A stretch of 44,200 bases of DNA from Treponema sp. (GTDB taxonomy: Bacteria > Spirochaetota > Spirochaetia > Treponematales > Treponemataceae): the NCBI GenBank assembly GCA_024698325.1, contig JAILRG010000068.1, forward strand, positions 1 through 44,200, in the 5' to 3' direction. The notes under the pieces are model-generated. The model was not told where the DNA came from. It did no database searches and was given only the letters and a program-made list of their open reading frames with translations. Shown one piece after another: positions 16,141 through 22,987 of the stretch. The number at the start of each line of letters is the position of its first letter. Position 1 is the first letter of the stretch. A program made the translations under genes and the position numbers.

Positions 16141-17064
16141 ATGAAAGTTCCCAAATTAAAAGCAAAGACGGTAGTTGGAGCTGTAATCCTGCTGCTTATC
16201 GTTCTGGCAGCGAGCGACTCTTTCTGCGTTGTACAGCCGAATGAACGCGGCGTGCTTGTCATACTCGGCACCGTGCAGGAAGCCGTACTGGAGCCGGGCG
16301 TGCACACAAAAGTGCCGTTTCTTTCTCAGGCACGCAAGTTCCGCATTGAGCCAAAGTCTTCCGAAGTAAAGTTTACTGTCGGGCAGGATGGCGCAATCAC
16401 CAAAGACATGCAGACGGTCGGCACAACAGTGTCAGTCCGCTGGATGTACGACACAAGCCGCATCATGGACATCGTCAAAGTGTACCGCGACGACCGCATG
16501 ATTACCGACGCAATGCGCGACAACGTAAAGGCTTCTGTCAAAGAGACGACCGGCCGCTATTCGATTTACGAACTTGTCGAGCAGCAGAACAAAATCACTG
16601 CAGAGGTGGCAAAAGCTGTGCTAGAACGAATGGCAAGCTACCCGATTCAGATTTCCCAGACGACAATCACAAACTGGGACTGGAGCGATGATTTTGACAA
16701 GCAGATAAAGGAAACGGCAAACCGCACGCAGCAGGTTCGTCAGGCAGAGCAGGAAGCGAACATCGCCGAGGCAAAAGCGCAGGTAAAAGTTCGCGAGGCA
16801 AACGCAAACCTTGAAGCAGAAAAGCTGAATGCAGAAGCCGTGCGCGTAAAAGCACAGGCAGAAGCGGACGCAAAGAAGCTTGAAGGCGAAGGCATTGCCT
16901 CCTACAACCGCTCGATTGCACAGAATCAGGCACTCGAAATCCGTCTAAAAGAGCTTGAAATAGAGCTTGAGCGCGCAAAACGCTGGGACGGCCGTCAGGT
17001 TCCGGAAGCAGCCTATGTCGTTCCCGGAACAGGCGCCGTCGTTCCCCTCACAACAAAACAGTAG
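16141..17064 (+). CDS. SPFH/band-7 (prohibitin-like) membrane protein
   Basis: A 307-residue protein with one N-terminal membrane segment (about 10-27), an SPFH domain (about 28-200, starting VVQPNERGVLVILGTV and including VRWMYDTSR and a TNWDWSDDFDKQI region), then a long Ala/Glu/Lys-rich coiled coil (about 200-290) where AEA.AQVKVREANA repeats are visible. Such proteins form large membrane rings and often act with proteases or in membrane microdomains. The ATG follows GAGAGG by five bases and lies 13 bases after pgi. No FtsH or NfeD-type partner is adjacent, so the exact subfamily (HflK/C, stomatin, prohibitin) is open. Confidence 0.9.
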   Translation: MKVPKLKAKTVVGAVILLLIVLAASDSFCVVQPNERGVLVILGTVQEAVLEPGVHTKVPFLSQARKFRIEPKSSEVKFTVGQDGAITKDMQTVGTTVSVRWMYDTSRIMDIVKVYRDDRMITDAMRDNVKASVKETTGRYSIYELVEQQNKITAEVAKAVLERMASYPIQISQTTITNWDWSDDFDKQIKETANRTQQVRQAEQEANIAEAKAQVKVREANANLEAEKLNAEAVRVKAQAEADAKKLEGEGIASYNRSIAQNQALEIRLKELEIELERAKRWDGRQVPEAAYVVPGTGAVVPLTTKQ

Positions 17065-17068
17065 ACTC

Positions 17069-17287
17069 TTGGGGACGAGTCCCCAACCCCCTGATATGGG
17101 GGAGAGAGAAACCTCTACTGCGAAGCGTTGTTTCTCTCTCCCCCATACCCCCTCTCTTTTCCAGCACGCTTTAGGGGTTGCACCCCTAAAAACCCTGCTA
17201 CGACTCTTCGTCTTGAATAATTCTTCTTTTTTTGTTTTTTTGCTGCAAAGCGTTTTTTTCAAGTCTCGGCTGCGCCCCCGCGCAGCC
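17069..17287. repeat. Cluster of inverted repeats between converging genes
   Basis: Four strong dyads fill this gene-free gap. They are TTGGGGA/TCCCCAA (17069-17086), an exact 18-bp pair (17095-17112 and 17130-17147, arm TATGGGGGAGAGAGAAAC) with a 17-base loop, TTTAGGGGT-tgc-ACCCCTAAA (17170-17190) and GGCTGCGC-cccc-GCGCAGCC (17268-17287). T-rich stretches lie at 17219-17260. Two loosely similar strings beginning CCTGCTAC follow the third and fourth dyads. The set probably ends transcription from both sides but is larger than a normal terminator. Confidence 0.85.
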
Positions 17288-17314
17288 AACAAGCCCCTAA
17301 CCCCCCTGCTACAG

Positions 17315-18223
17315 CTATATCTTGAACAGTTCTTTTATGTTCTTATCGACAAGCTTGCTTAAGTGCGACGGCGTCGTATTTCGTCTGGTCGCAATAAACT
17401 CATAGGTATAGCGGATATTCAGCGGAGTGTTGATTTCGCCGCGCAAGGGAACAGGTGCCAGATACGGTGAGTCTGTCTCCAAAAGGATGCGGTCGTCAGG
17501 CACGTACTGCAAAAGCGCAATCATATCGTCCATTTTGGCTTTTTTGGTGTAGGTCGTGCCGCCACCGAAAGCAATGTACCAGCCGCGGTCGAGGAATGCT
17601 TTAGCCTCGCTAAGCCCATAGCTGTAGCAGTGAATGACGCCGCGGTCGTAGCCGGTCTCGCGAATGCATTCAAGCGTCTCGCGGAAAGCGTCGCGGCTAT
17701 GCACGATAAACGGCAGATTCAGCTCCTCGGCCAGCTCCAGCTGCATCTGAAAAAGCTCGCGCTCTCCCCAGAGCAGCTCTTCGTCAAAATCTGCCTGGTC
17801 ACGACCGTCGGCACCGCTCGGGTTCCAGTGATGGTCAAGCCCGCCCTCGCCTATGGCAACCAGCTTTTTTGCAAATTCCCCGCCTTCAGAGCGGAACTCT
17901 TCTATGCTTTCCCGCAGCGTTTCCATGCAGGCATAGCGGTCGCGGATTTCGTCCGGATCCGGCCAGATGCCGGCACTAAAGTATATCGCCTTCTGCGCAT
18001 GAGCGCGTACATTCACGTCGTCAATCAAATCAAGGCTTTCCTGCACGCTTGCAAGTCGGCTCATCAGGTCATCGCATCTCGTGCCGATGTCGAGTCCAAA
18101 AGCGACATCATTCTTTGCCATCTTTGTAAGTACATCTGCGCCATAAACCGCTGCTTCATCTGTACCAGTACGGGCAAGATCAGAGACAAAATGCTTAAAA
18201 TGAAAATGTGTGTCAGAATACAT
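17315..18223 (-). CDS. tatD: TatD-family metal-dependent hydrolase/DNase
   Basis: A TIM-barrel nuclease-type hydrolase of about 302 residues. Metal-site motifs are all readable: YSDTHFHF at the N-terminus, AIGEGGLDHHW, FIVHSRDAF, VIHCYSYG and LLETDSPYLAP near the C-terminus. Differences from most TatD proteins are GEGGLDHH instead of GEIGLDY and a Lys-poor region PVPLRGEINTP instead of RGKRNEP. The ATG at 18223 puts the HxH motif at the usual place. A start at 18268 with GGAG farther upstream is possible, while the longest frame would run through the tRNA gene and is not credible. It may process DNA or proofread 3' ends. Confidence 0.9.
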   Translation of the reverse strand: MYSDTHFHFKHFVSDLARTGTDEAAVYGADVLTKMAKNDVAFGLDIGTRCDDLMSRLASVQESLDLIDDVNVRAHAQKAIYFSAGIWPDPDEIRDRYACMETLRESIEEFRSEGGEFAKKLVAIGEGGLDHHWNPSGADGRDQADFDEELLWGERELFQMQLELAEELNLPFIVHSRDAFRETLECIRETGYDRGVIHCYSYGLSEAKAFLDRGWYIAFGGGTTYTKKAKMDDMIALLQYVPDDRILLETDSPYLAPVPLRGEINTPLNIRYTYEFIATRRNTTPSHLSKLVDKNIKELFKI

Positions 18224-18253
18224 GGCCGATATTGTATCGCAATCCCCATGCGC

Positions 18254-18282
18254 TTGCAACGACTGCATAAATCCGCTATACT
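18254..18282 (+). promoter_or_regulatory. Promoter of tRNA-Leu
   Basis: -35 TTGCAA (18254-18259), a 17-base spacer and -10 TATACT (18277-18282), ending 24 bases before the first base of the tRNA. It overlaps the start region of the divergent TatD gene. Confidence 0.8.
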
Positions 18283-18306
18283 CCACGTACTGTCTCATAC
18301 AGTGAT

Positions 18307-18394
18307 GCCGGGATGGTGGAATAGGTAGACACAAGGGACTTAAAATCCCTCGGAAGCGAAAACCTCCGTGCCAGTTCGATTCTGGTTCCCGGCA
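18307..18394 (+). tRNA. tRNA-Leu (anticodon UAA)
   Basis: Acceptor stem GCCGGGA pairs with TCCCGGC (18387-18393), with discriminator A. The anticodon arm GGGA-CTTAAAA-TCCC gives anticodon TAA, which reads UUA (and UUG by wobble). A long variable arm (class II) and the T-loop GTTCGATTC are present. CCA is not encoded; the next bases are AAAAC. It is preceded by a good promoter and followed by a terminator. Confidence 0.96.
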
Positions 18395-18401
18395 AAACAA
18401 A

Positions 18402-18433
18402 GCCCGCGTTTAACGCGGGTTTTATTGTTTTTA
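18402..18433. terminator. Terminator after tRNA-Leu, probably bidirectional
   Basis: Stem CCCGCGT-tta-ACGCGGG (18403-18419) is followed by TTTTATTGTTTTT on the plus strand. Read on the minus strand the same stem is followed by CTTTGTTTTG, so it can also end the converging DHH phosphoesterase transcript (stop at 18457). Confidence 0.88.
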
Positions 18434-18456
18434 GTGAGTTTTACTGCATCTCAAGC

Positions 18457-19383
18457 TTAAGCATTTGCCATGGCTTTAAGTTCAGAAAGCATTTTCGGTA
18501 AGCCCTCGGCCATCGTTTCATCACTAAACTGACAGGTGCCGACTTTTTCATGCCCGCCGCCGCCGTATTTAAGCATAAGGCTTCCCACATTCACCCGGCT
18601 GGTCTTGTTCAGGATGCTGTAGCCGACAGCCGCAGAACAGCCCGCGCCGCCGCGCCCGCTTACAATCCATGCGCTGATGTTCTGCTCGGGATACATGCTG
18701 TAAATCATAAAACGGTTTCCGGTGTAAATCGGATCTACGCCCCGCAGGTCGCTGATAATCAAATTTCCTTCCACGACAGTGTGCGCCTTAACCATCTCCT
18801 TAAACTTTTCAGTCTGCTCTTTGTAGACTTCAATGCGCTCCTGCACGTCTGGTAGCGCAAGAATCTCCTCGGTCGTCATATCGCGGCAGCAGTGCATAAG
18901 CTTTTCCATGAGCGCATAATTCGGAATCGTAAACTGGCGCCAGCGCCCAAGGCCCGTGCGCGGGTCCATCAAAAAGCCCACTAAAATCCAGCCCTGCGGA
19001 TTCTGAATCTCGTCAATCGTAAGGTTTCCGGAGTCAACCTTGTCGACAGCAATCATTATATCGTCGTAATTAGGGAAGCGTTCTTTTCCGCCATAGTATT
19101 CGTAGATAATGCGCGCGCAGCTGGGCGTTATGCGGCTTTCACCCTTGTACTGGCCGGCAAGAGCCAGACGTTCGTGCTCGCTTGAGTGATGATCAAACCA
19201 CAGGCCGCAGCCTTTTACATAGGGCACATTTGCAAGGCAGTCGTTTTCGTCAATCGGTACGAGGCCGTCCTGCAAGTCCTTGGGGTGTGCGAATTTCCAA
19301 TGGTCTACAACGCCTACATCGAGCAAAAGTGCGCCGCAGACCAAGCCGTCAAAATCAGAACGTGTAACCAGTCTCATAGCCAT
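18457..19383 (-). CDS. DHH-family phosphoesterase
   Basis: A 308-residue DHH/DHHA1 protein. N-terminal TRSDFDGLVCGALL carries the first metal-binding Asp pair, LWFDHHSSEHERL is the name-giving DHH motif (near residues 63-66), and the C-terminal GGGGHEKVGTCQ is the DHHA1 substrate loop. Relatives act on short oligonucleotides, pAp, cyclic dinucleotides or polyphosphate. The GRGGAGCSAAVGYS segment does not decide between them. The ATG at 19383 has GAGG about eight bases upstream, and a promoter (TTGCGT-17-TAAAAT) lies at 19401-19429. With two diguanylate cyclases nearby, a role in ending the nucleotide signal (degrading pGpG) is an attractive guess only. Confidence 0.9.
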   Translation of the reverse strand: MAMRLVTRSDFDGLVCGALLLDVGVVDHWKFAHPKDLQDGLVPIDENDCLANVPYVKGCGLWFDHHSSEHERLALAGQYKGESRITPSCARIIYEYYGGKERFPNYDDIMIAVDKVDSGNLTIDEIQNPQGWILVGFLMDPRTGLGRWRQFTIPNYALMEKLMHCCRDMTTEEILALPDVQERIEVYKEQTEKFKEMVKAHTVVEGNLIISDLRGVDPIYTGNRFMIYSMYPEQNISAWIVSGRGGAGCSAAVGYSILNKTSRVNVGSLMLKYGGGGHEKVGTCQFSDETMAEGLPKMLSELKAMANA

Positions 19384-19400
19384 AGAAAAACCTCAAGATG

Positions 19401-19429
19401 ATTTTAACACTGTTTAGCGCAGAACGCAA
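19401..19429 (-). promoter_or_regulatory. Promoter of DHH phosphoesterase gene
   Basis: On the minus strand, -35 TTGCGT (19424-19429), a 17-base spacer and -10 TAAAAT (19401-19406). It lies directly behind the terminator of the preceding operon (19432-19457). Confidence 0.6.
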
Positions 19430-19431
19430 AG

Positions 19432-19457
19432 AAAAAAGCACGCCGTTTTAGCGTGCT
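19432..19457 (-). terminator. Terminator of the flagellar-like/yraN operon
   Basis: On the minus strand AGCACGC-taaaacg-GCGTGCT (19437-19457) is followed by a T-run (19432-19437). It lies 34 bases past the stop of the basic zinc-knuckle protein gene. Confidence 0.85.
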
Positions 19458-19491
19458 GTATATTGCGAATTGTTGACCTTGAGCCTTGAAT

Positions 19492-20049
19492 CTATTTTAC
19501 CTGACTGTACAGGCCGGCCATATCATTTCGCCAGAAGGAGCGCTCTGCATCGCGGCTCTCCCACTCAATTTCTTTTTTTATCGTAAAGTGCCTCATGTCG
19601 TGAATATTATCGAAATGCAACACTGCAAACTTGCCCTGTCCGATATAGGTGATTTTGTCGTTCTGTCCTACAGTCTCAGTCTCGGCCAGTCTGGCCAGAA
19701 CGCAGTCAAAATGCACGGGAGAACCGGTTCCGCGGTTTGCGATTGCCGTATCGATGTCTTCTATCGGCTTACCGCAGATTTCGCAGATTTTTGTATCGGC
19801 ACGGTATGCGCGGATTGCATCTTCGTTTTCTGCTATTTCTTTTTTGGTGATTGTATTTGCAAACTGCCGGACATATTGCGGCCGCTGTTTCTGCTGGCCT
19901 CTTTCTGCATGATTTTTCTCGGCACGGTTACGCTCTTTACGCTCTGAACGTTCATTACGTTCAGTTCTTTCGTTGTTTTTTTCGTTTCGATCCCGGTTTC
20001 TGCCCCAGTTACGGCCTTTTGAACGGCGGGAATTGTCATTGCGCCCCAT
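19492..20049 (-). CDS. Basic Arg/Asn/Glu-repeat protein with zinc knuckle
   Basis: I cannot assign a function. Of 185 residues, the first 60 or so are low-complexity and highly charged (runs such as NERTERNERSERKERN), probably disordered and nucleic-acid binding. A compact domain follows with C-x2-C (CEICGKP, near 90) and H-x2-C (HFDCV, near 115), a likely zinc site, and a beta-rich end of 70 residues. The start overlaps the small upstream gene by 14 bases, and the gene is last in the operon before a terminator. The make-up suggests an RNA- or ribosome-associated protein. Signs of transfer are not evident; the skewed composition is protein-level. Confidence 0.82.
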   Translation of the reverse strand: MGRNDNSRRSKGRNWGRNRDRNEKNNERTERNERSERKERNRAEKNHAERGQQKQRPQYVRQFANTITKKEIAENEDAIRAYRADTKICEICGKPIEDIDTAIANRGTGSPVHFDCVLARLAETETVGQNDKITYIGQGKFAVLHFDNIHDMRHFTIKKEIEWESRDAERSFWRNDMAGLYSQVK

Positions 20050-20227
20050 ACATTTTCTCCTGCTGTGTCAGCAAGGGTTCCGTATCTTCTACAAGCCGCC
20101 TGCTTAACACAAGTGCGATCCTCTGAACAGCATACTCGACGTACGCCGAGTCATGAATCTTTCTACGCAATTCAATAACACGCGGTGAATACTCTGAAGA
20201 AGAAATAATCGGCTTTGCTGTTGTCAT
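20036..20227 (-). CDS. Small FlgM-like protein (candidate anti-sigma factor)
   Basis: A 63-residue protein. The segment EYSPRVIELRRKIHDSAYVEYAVQRIALVLSRRL resembles the C-terminal sigma-28-binding part of FlgM (pattern: V..LK..I..G.Y......IA..L), though weakly. It overlaps yraN by four bases (ATGA) and the following gene by 14, so it is clearly a translated member of the operon. Next to FliK-like and FlhB-like genes a flagellar regulatory role makes sense. It could also be an unrelated small helical protein. Confidence 0.6.
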   Translation of the reverse strand: MTTAKPIISSSEYSPRVIELRRKIHDSAYVEYAVQRIALVLSRRLVEDTEPLLTQQEKMYGAQ

Positions 20228-20604
20228 AGTCGCTCCGAAAATGCATTCTCAATATGGTACACAGCTCCAAAACCCGGCATATCTACAACTATTACATCAA
20301 ACCGGACGATGCTGTTATTATATCTTCGATGATTTAACAGAAACAATTTAGCAGTTTCTACAATTCTTTTCTGTTTACGACCATCGAGTTCATGAGAAAG
20401 CGTTTCCAGGTTGCCACTTGGTAAAGCCTTTACTTCAACGAACACAATCGTATTATCAATTGCCGCAATTATATCAATTTCGCCTGTTTTTGTCTTCCAG
20501 TTACGGGCGATTATTTCGTATCCATGAGATGAAAGCCAGTCACAGGCCTTGTTCTCGCCATTCTTACCTACAGATTTTCTTGTATCAGGATAGGGATACT
20601 TCAC
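20224..20604 (-). CDS. yraN: YraN-family endonuclease-like protein
   Basis: The UPF0102/YraN family has a restriction-endonuclease-like core. In 126 residues the conserved parts are visible: G..GE..A..WL..HGYEIIARNW, the catalytic-type GEIDIIAAIDNTIVFVEVK (D and E-x-K) and a C-terminal RFDVIVVD. Its function is not settled in most bacteria; links to Holliday-junction and recombination processing exist. The start is GTG at 20604 with GAAGG nine bases upstream. The stop overlaps the next ATG by four bases. Confidence 0.93.
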   Translation of the reverse strand: MKYPYPDTRKSVGKNGENKACDWLSSHGYEIIARNWKTKTGEIDIIAAIDNTIVFVEVKALPSGNLETLSHELDGRKQKRIVETAKLFLLNHRRYNNSIVRFDVIVVDMPGFGAVYHIENAFSERL

Positions 20605-20619
20605 TCAAGGCTGCCTTCT

Positions 20620-20934
20620 TTAGTTTTGTGAAGGGGGATTGGGCAAGGGAGGAATTGATGAGGCCGGCTCTTCAGGCTCATCCGGCTCGCATTCAATCAC
20701 CACAGAGCCTTTTGAAACACTTTTTTCAGTGGCATCAAGGCGATGACCACAACTGAGCAGGGCAGGAACTTTCCAACGGACTATAGCCTCTTCGTGGTAC
20801 AGCTTAACCCGCTTACCTGCAGAGATAAACATATTTACGCCATCTTCAAAGTATACATCATCAGAAAAACGAGAGCCTACCGTAACGGAAGAAAGCGGGA
20901 TAGGCTTCAACTCTTCAGTATTCTCTTTTTCCAT
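20620..20934 (-). CDS. Small unknown protein in the flagellar-like gene cluster
   Basis: About 104 residues from the ATG at 20934, which has GGAG ten bases upstream and overlaps the end of the FlhB-like gene by 20 bases. The core SVTVGSRFSDDVYFEDGVNMFISAGKRVKLYHEEAIVRWKV has the rhythm of the small beta domain found before HD-GYP domains (pattern: G....PVY...G..LL..G..L....I..L), but this is a weak likeness. The end is Pro/Glu-rich and disordered. No catalytic motif. Confidence 0.7.
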   Translation of the reverse strand: MEKENTEELKPIPLSSVTVGSRFSDDVYFEDGVNMFISAGKRVKLYHEEAIVRWKVPALLSCGHRLDATEKSVSKGSVVIECEPDEPEEPASSIPPLPNPPSQN

Positions 20935-21193
20935 CTTTTGTTTTCTCCATCCTTGCGACAAAAGCAAATATCCCTGCAATTACGGTGTAGGTTTCCTCAG
21001 GAATAATATCCCCTACACGCTGAATCGAGAGGACGTCAACCATCTCCCGATTTTGTACAATCGGAACCTTATGTTCCTGTGCGATGGATATGAGTTTTTC
21101 AGCAAGGAATCCTTTTGCCGAAGAGGTGATATAAGGAGCGTCAGCTTCCGGAGGATACCGGAGAGCAACGGCTTTCAGGACATCACCACTCAT
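20915..21193 (-). CDS. FlhB C-terminal-domain-like protein
   Basis: A 92-residue stand-alone relative of the cytoplasmic part of FlhB/YscU, the switch that changes export substrate in flagellar type III secretion. Family features are ALRYPPEADAPYITSSAKGFLAEKLISIAQEHKVPIVQN near the start and the closing GDIIPEETYTVIAGIFAFVA. The autocleavage NPTH motif of true FlhB lies before this region and is not included. The ATG at 21193 shares four bases with the stop of the FliK-like gene. Such small FlhB-like genes are often found beside FliK-like genes. Confidence 0.88.
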   Translation of the reverse strand: MSGDVLKAVALRYPPEADAPYITSSAKGFLAEKLISIAQEHKVPIVQNREMVDVLSIQRVGDIIPEETYTVIAGIFAFVARMEKTKDGKREY

Positions 21194-22377
21194 ATACATG
21201 CCTCGTCATACTCCACTGTAACCGGCTGCCCGATACAGCGTTCCAGTATTGCAGAAAGCCCCTTTGCATAACGCTTACGCTCAGCAGGCAAAAGGGCCGG
21301 TTCTTCAGAAAACGCAATTCTGGAAATTCTCTGATTATAATAATACACCACAAAATGCTTTTTTTCCATGTGATTTTGCATATGGATGGTAATTCTGCAA
21401 AGTTTTTTAGAATCTGCATCCCAAAGAAGCAAAATTACACCTTCATAGCCGGCATAATCCCACACAAACGGAAGCTGAATCAAGTGGCGGTGTGCATCCT
21501 CAACATTCCGCTTCCTCGCAATCTGATTGCAGACAGTCATGGCGCCAGGCGCATTTAGGGATGAAGAGGCGTCAGCGGAAGAAACATACTCCGAAACAAA
21601 CTGCTCCGGATTACTCAATATGCCCTGGCACACAAAATCGCCTGTCAGCTCCCCGGAAGCTTCTGCAGGAAGCGAGGGCTGCACATCAGGAACAAGTTCC
21701 GCTTCTGCTGGAGGCGGAAAATCACGGTCGTTGCCGCCCTGCTTTGAGCCCTTGCCGGAGCTTTGCCGGTAACAGTTCCGGGAGCCACGCCGCTCCTTAT
21801 CTTGCTGGTCGGCGCCAGAGTCTTCCGATTCCTGCCGTCTTTTCTGCCGGCGGCTATTTTCACCCCTTCCGTCTAAAACCGACTGCACGGCTTCATCGGA
21901 GCTTTCTAGCCCCTTGTCGTCAAGAATAAGGCACAATTCGGCAGCCTCGCTGTCAGAAAAACGCAGGGAAAGCGCATACGCCTTTCTAAGCTGCTCCGGC
22001 TTTAAGCGTATCCCCAAAGCCTGAGCAAAATGTACCAGGCGGAAAGCTTCCGTGTTTTCTGGAAGCCCTAACGAAGACAAAAGCGCCTGCAGCTGCCTTT
22101 CTGGCGGCAACGCATCAGCTGTCGACTGAAGCACAAGCGCAATTTCTTCACCTTTAAGCTGTATGCGCGCACTAAAGACCTGGCCGGCCGTCATAGGCTG
22201 TTCCGAGCGAACCTGCAGCTTGCGGCCCGCAATGCTTACCGTATAAGATGAGCCGCCGTCATGGGAAAGCACGCGCGCCTGCACGACAGCACCTTCCCGC
22301 AAGGATGCTGAGCGGCTTTGAGAAATACCAGCCTGAACGCGATGAACCTGGCCCGAAGCCTGCGTTTGCACAGCCAT
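21190..22377 (-). CDS. FliK-like hook-length-control candidate
   Basis: The 395-residue protein has an N-terminal region (1-150) with a repeated beta pattern (VVQARVLSHDGGSSYTVSIAGRKLQV, then VFSARIQLKGEEIALVLQ). A disordered, Gln/Arg/Ser-rich middle follows (about 165-225), then a C-terminal globular part (about 275-395, from IQLPFVWDYAGYEGVILLLWD on). This three-part build, and the FlhB-like neighbour with which it overlaps by four bases, fit a FliK-type substrate-specificity protein, but the sequence match is weak. The ATG at 22377 is preferred over an in-frame GTG nine bases upstream because AGGTGG lies five bases before it. Confidence 0.65.
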   Translation of the reverse strand: MAVQTQASGQVHRVQAGISQSRSASLREGAVVQARVLSHDGGSSYTVSIAGRKLQVRSEQPMTAGQVFSARIQLKGEEIALVLQSTADALPPERQLQALLSSLGLPENTEAFRLVHFAQALGIRLKPEQLRKAYALSLRFSDSEAAELCLILDDKGLESSDEAVQSVLDGRGENSRRQKRRQESEDSGADQQDKERRGSRNCYRQSSGKGSKQGGNDRDFPPPAEAELVPDVQPSLPAEASGELTGDFVCQGILSNPEQFVSEYVSSADASSSLNAPGAMTVCNQIARKRNVEDAHRHLIQLPFVWDYAGYEGVILLLWDADSKKLCRITIHMQNHMEKKHFVVYYYNQRISRIAFSEEPALLPAERKRYAKGLSAILERCIGQPVTVEYDEACI

Positions 22378-22390
22378 ACATACCACCTAT

Positions 22391-22417
22391 AAAAAAACCG
22401 CCCCTTGTGGGACGGTT
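22391..22417 (-). terminator. Terminator between rplS and the FliK-like gene
   Basis: On the minus strand AACCGTCCC-acaa-GGGGCGGTT (one G-T pair, 22396-22417) is followed by seven T (22391-22397). It begins about 100 bases past rplS and ends just before the FliK-like ribosome-binding site, so it would attenuate reading into the flagellar-like genes. Confidence 0.8.
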
Positions 22418-22437
22418 CCTAGCATAAGCTTGCACTA

Positions 22438-22459
22438 CACCAGCGCAGGTGCGCCGGTG
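22438..22459. other. Stem-loop in the rplS 3' region
   Basis: CACCAGCGC (22438-22446) and GCGCCGGTG (22451-22459) pair over nine bases including one G-T pair on the minus-strand transcript, with a four-base loop. It lies between rplS and the terminator at 22391-22417. It could be an mRNA end structure or part of a small 3' RNA. Confidence 0.45.
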
Positions 22460-22518
22460 AAACTGTCGGTCAGCTTAACTGCTTTCCAATTCGCCGAGAG
22501 GCGGTTGAACCACACGCC

Positions 22519-22983
22519 TTATTTGTCAGCAGGAGCAGCCTGATGGTCAGCTTTGTGCTCAGCATTGATTTTTGCTTCCAATGCTTTTGCGTGCAGCTCT
22601 GCAACTTCGTTTGCAGCCTTTACGCGAGAAACAGCCTGTGCACCAAGCAGTTCCTTAACTTTAGCAGCCTTACCAATCTTCTCGCGGATGTAGTAGAGCT
22701 TAGCACGGCGTACTTTGCCCGGGCGGGTAATTTCAACCTTGATAACGCGGGGGCTGTTAACCGGGAACACACGCTCAACACCAACACCGTAGCTGATCTT
22801 GCGAACAGTAAAGGTCTTGCGTGCGCCTGAGTTCTTAAAGCAGATTACCACGCCTTCATACACCTGAATACGCTTTGTCTTACCTTCAATAATTTCAAAG
22901 TGAACTTTTACAGTGTCGCCAACGCGGAACGCAATGTCGCCCGGCTTTTTCTGCTGTTCTTCGATGGTCTTAATCAGATCCAT
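22519..22983 (-). CDS. rplS: Ribosomal protein L19
   Basis: A protein of the large ribosomal subunit at the interface with the small subunit. The core (about residues 15-115) has [29 protein letters not shown] and [17 protein letters not shown]....P.I..IEI-type L19 signatures. At 154 residues it is about 35 longer than usual, because of an Ala/Lys/Glu-rich helical tail (from [20 protein letters not shown] on). The ATG at 22983 is fixed by AAAGGAG nine bases upstream; the longer frame would overlap trmD heavily. It is last of the rpsP group and four bases after trmD. Confidence 0.97.
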   Translation of the reverse strand: MDLIKTIEEQQKKPGDIAFRVGDTVKVHFEIIEGKTKRIQVYEGVVICFKNSGARKTFTVRKISYGVGVERVFPVNSPRVIKVEITRPGKVRRAKLYYIREKIGKAAKVKELLGAQAVSRVKAANEVAELHAKALEAKINAEHKADHQAAPADK

Positions 22984-22987
22984 TGTT

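Noticed and set aside
18223..18400. N-terminal extension of TatD reaching over the tRNA gene
   Set aside because: The extra 59 codons run antisense through tRNA-Leu and its promoter and put residues ahead of the family's N-terminal HxH motif.
22430..22518. Riboswitch or regulatory RNA after rplS
   Set aside because: Only one nine-pair stem is seen, with none of the conserved features of known RNA classes.
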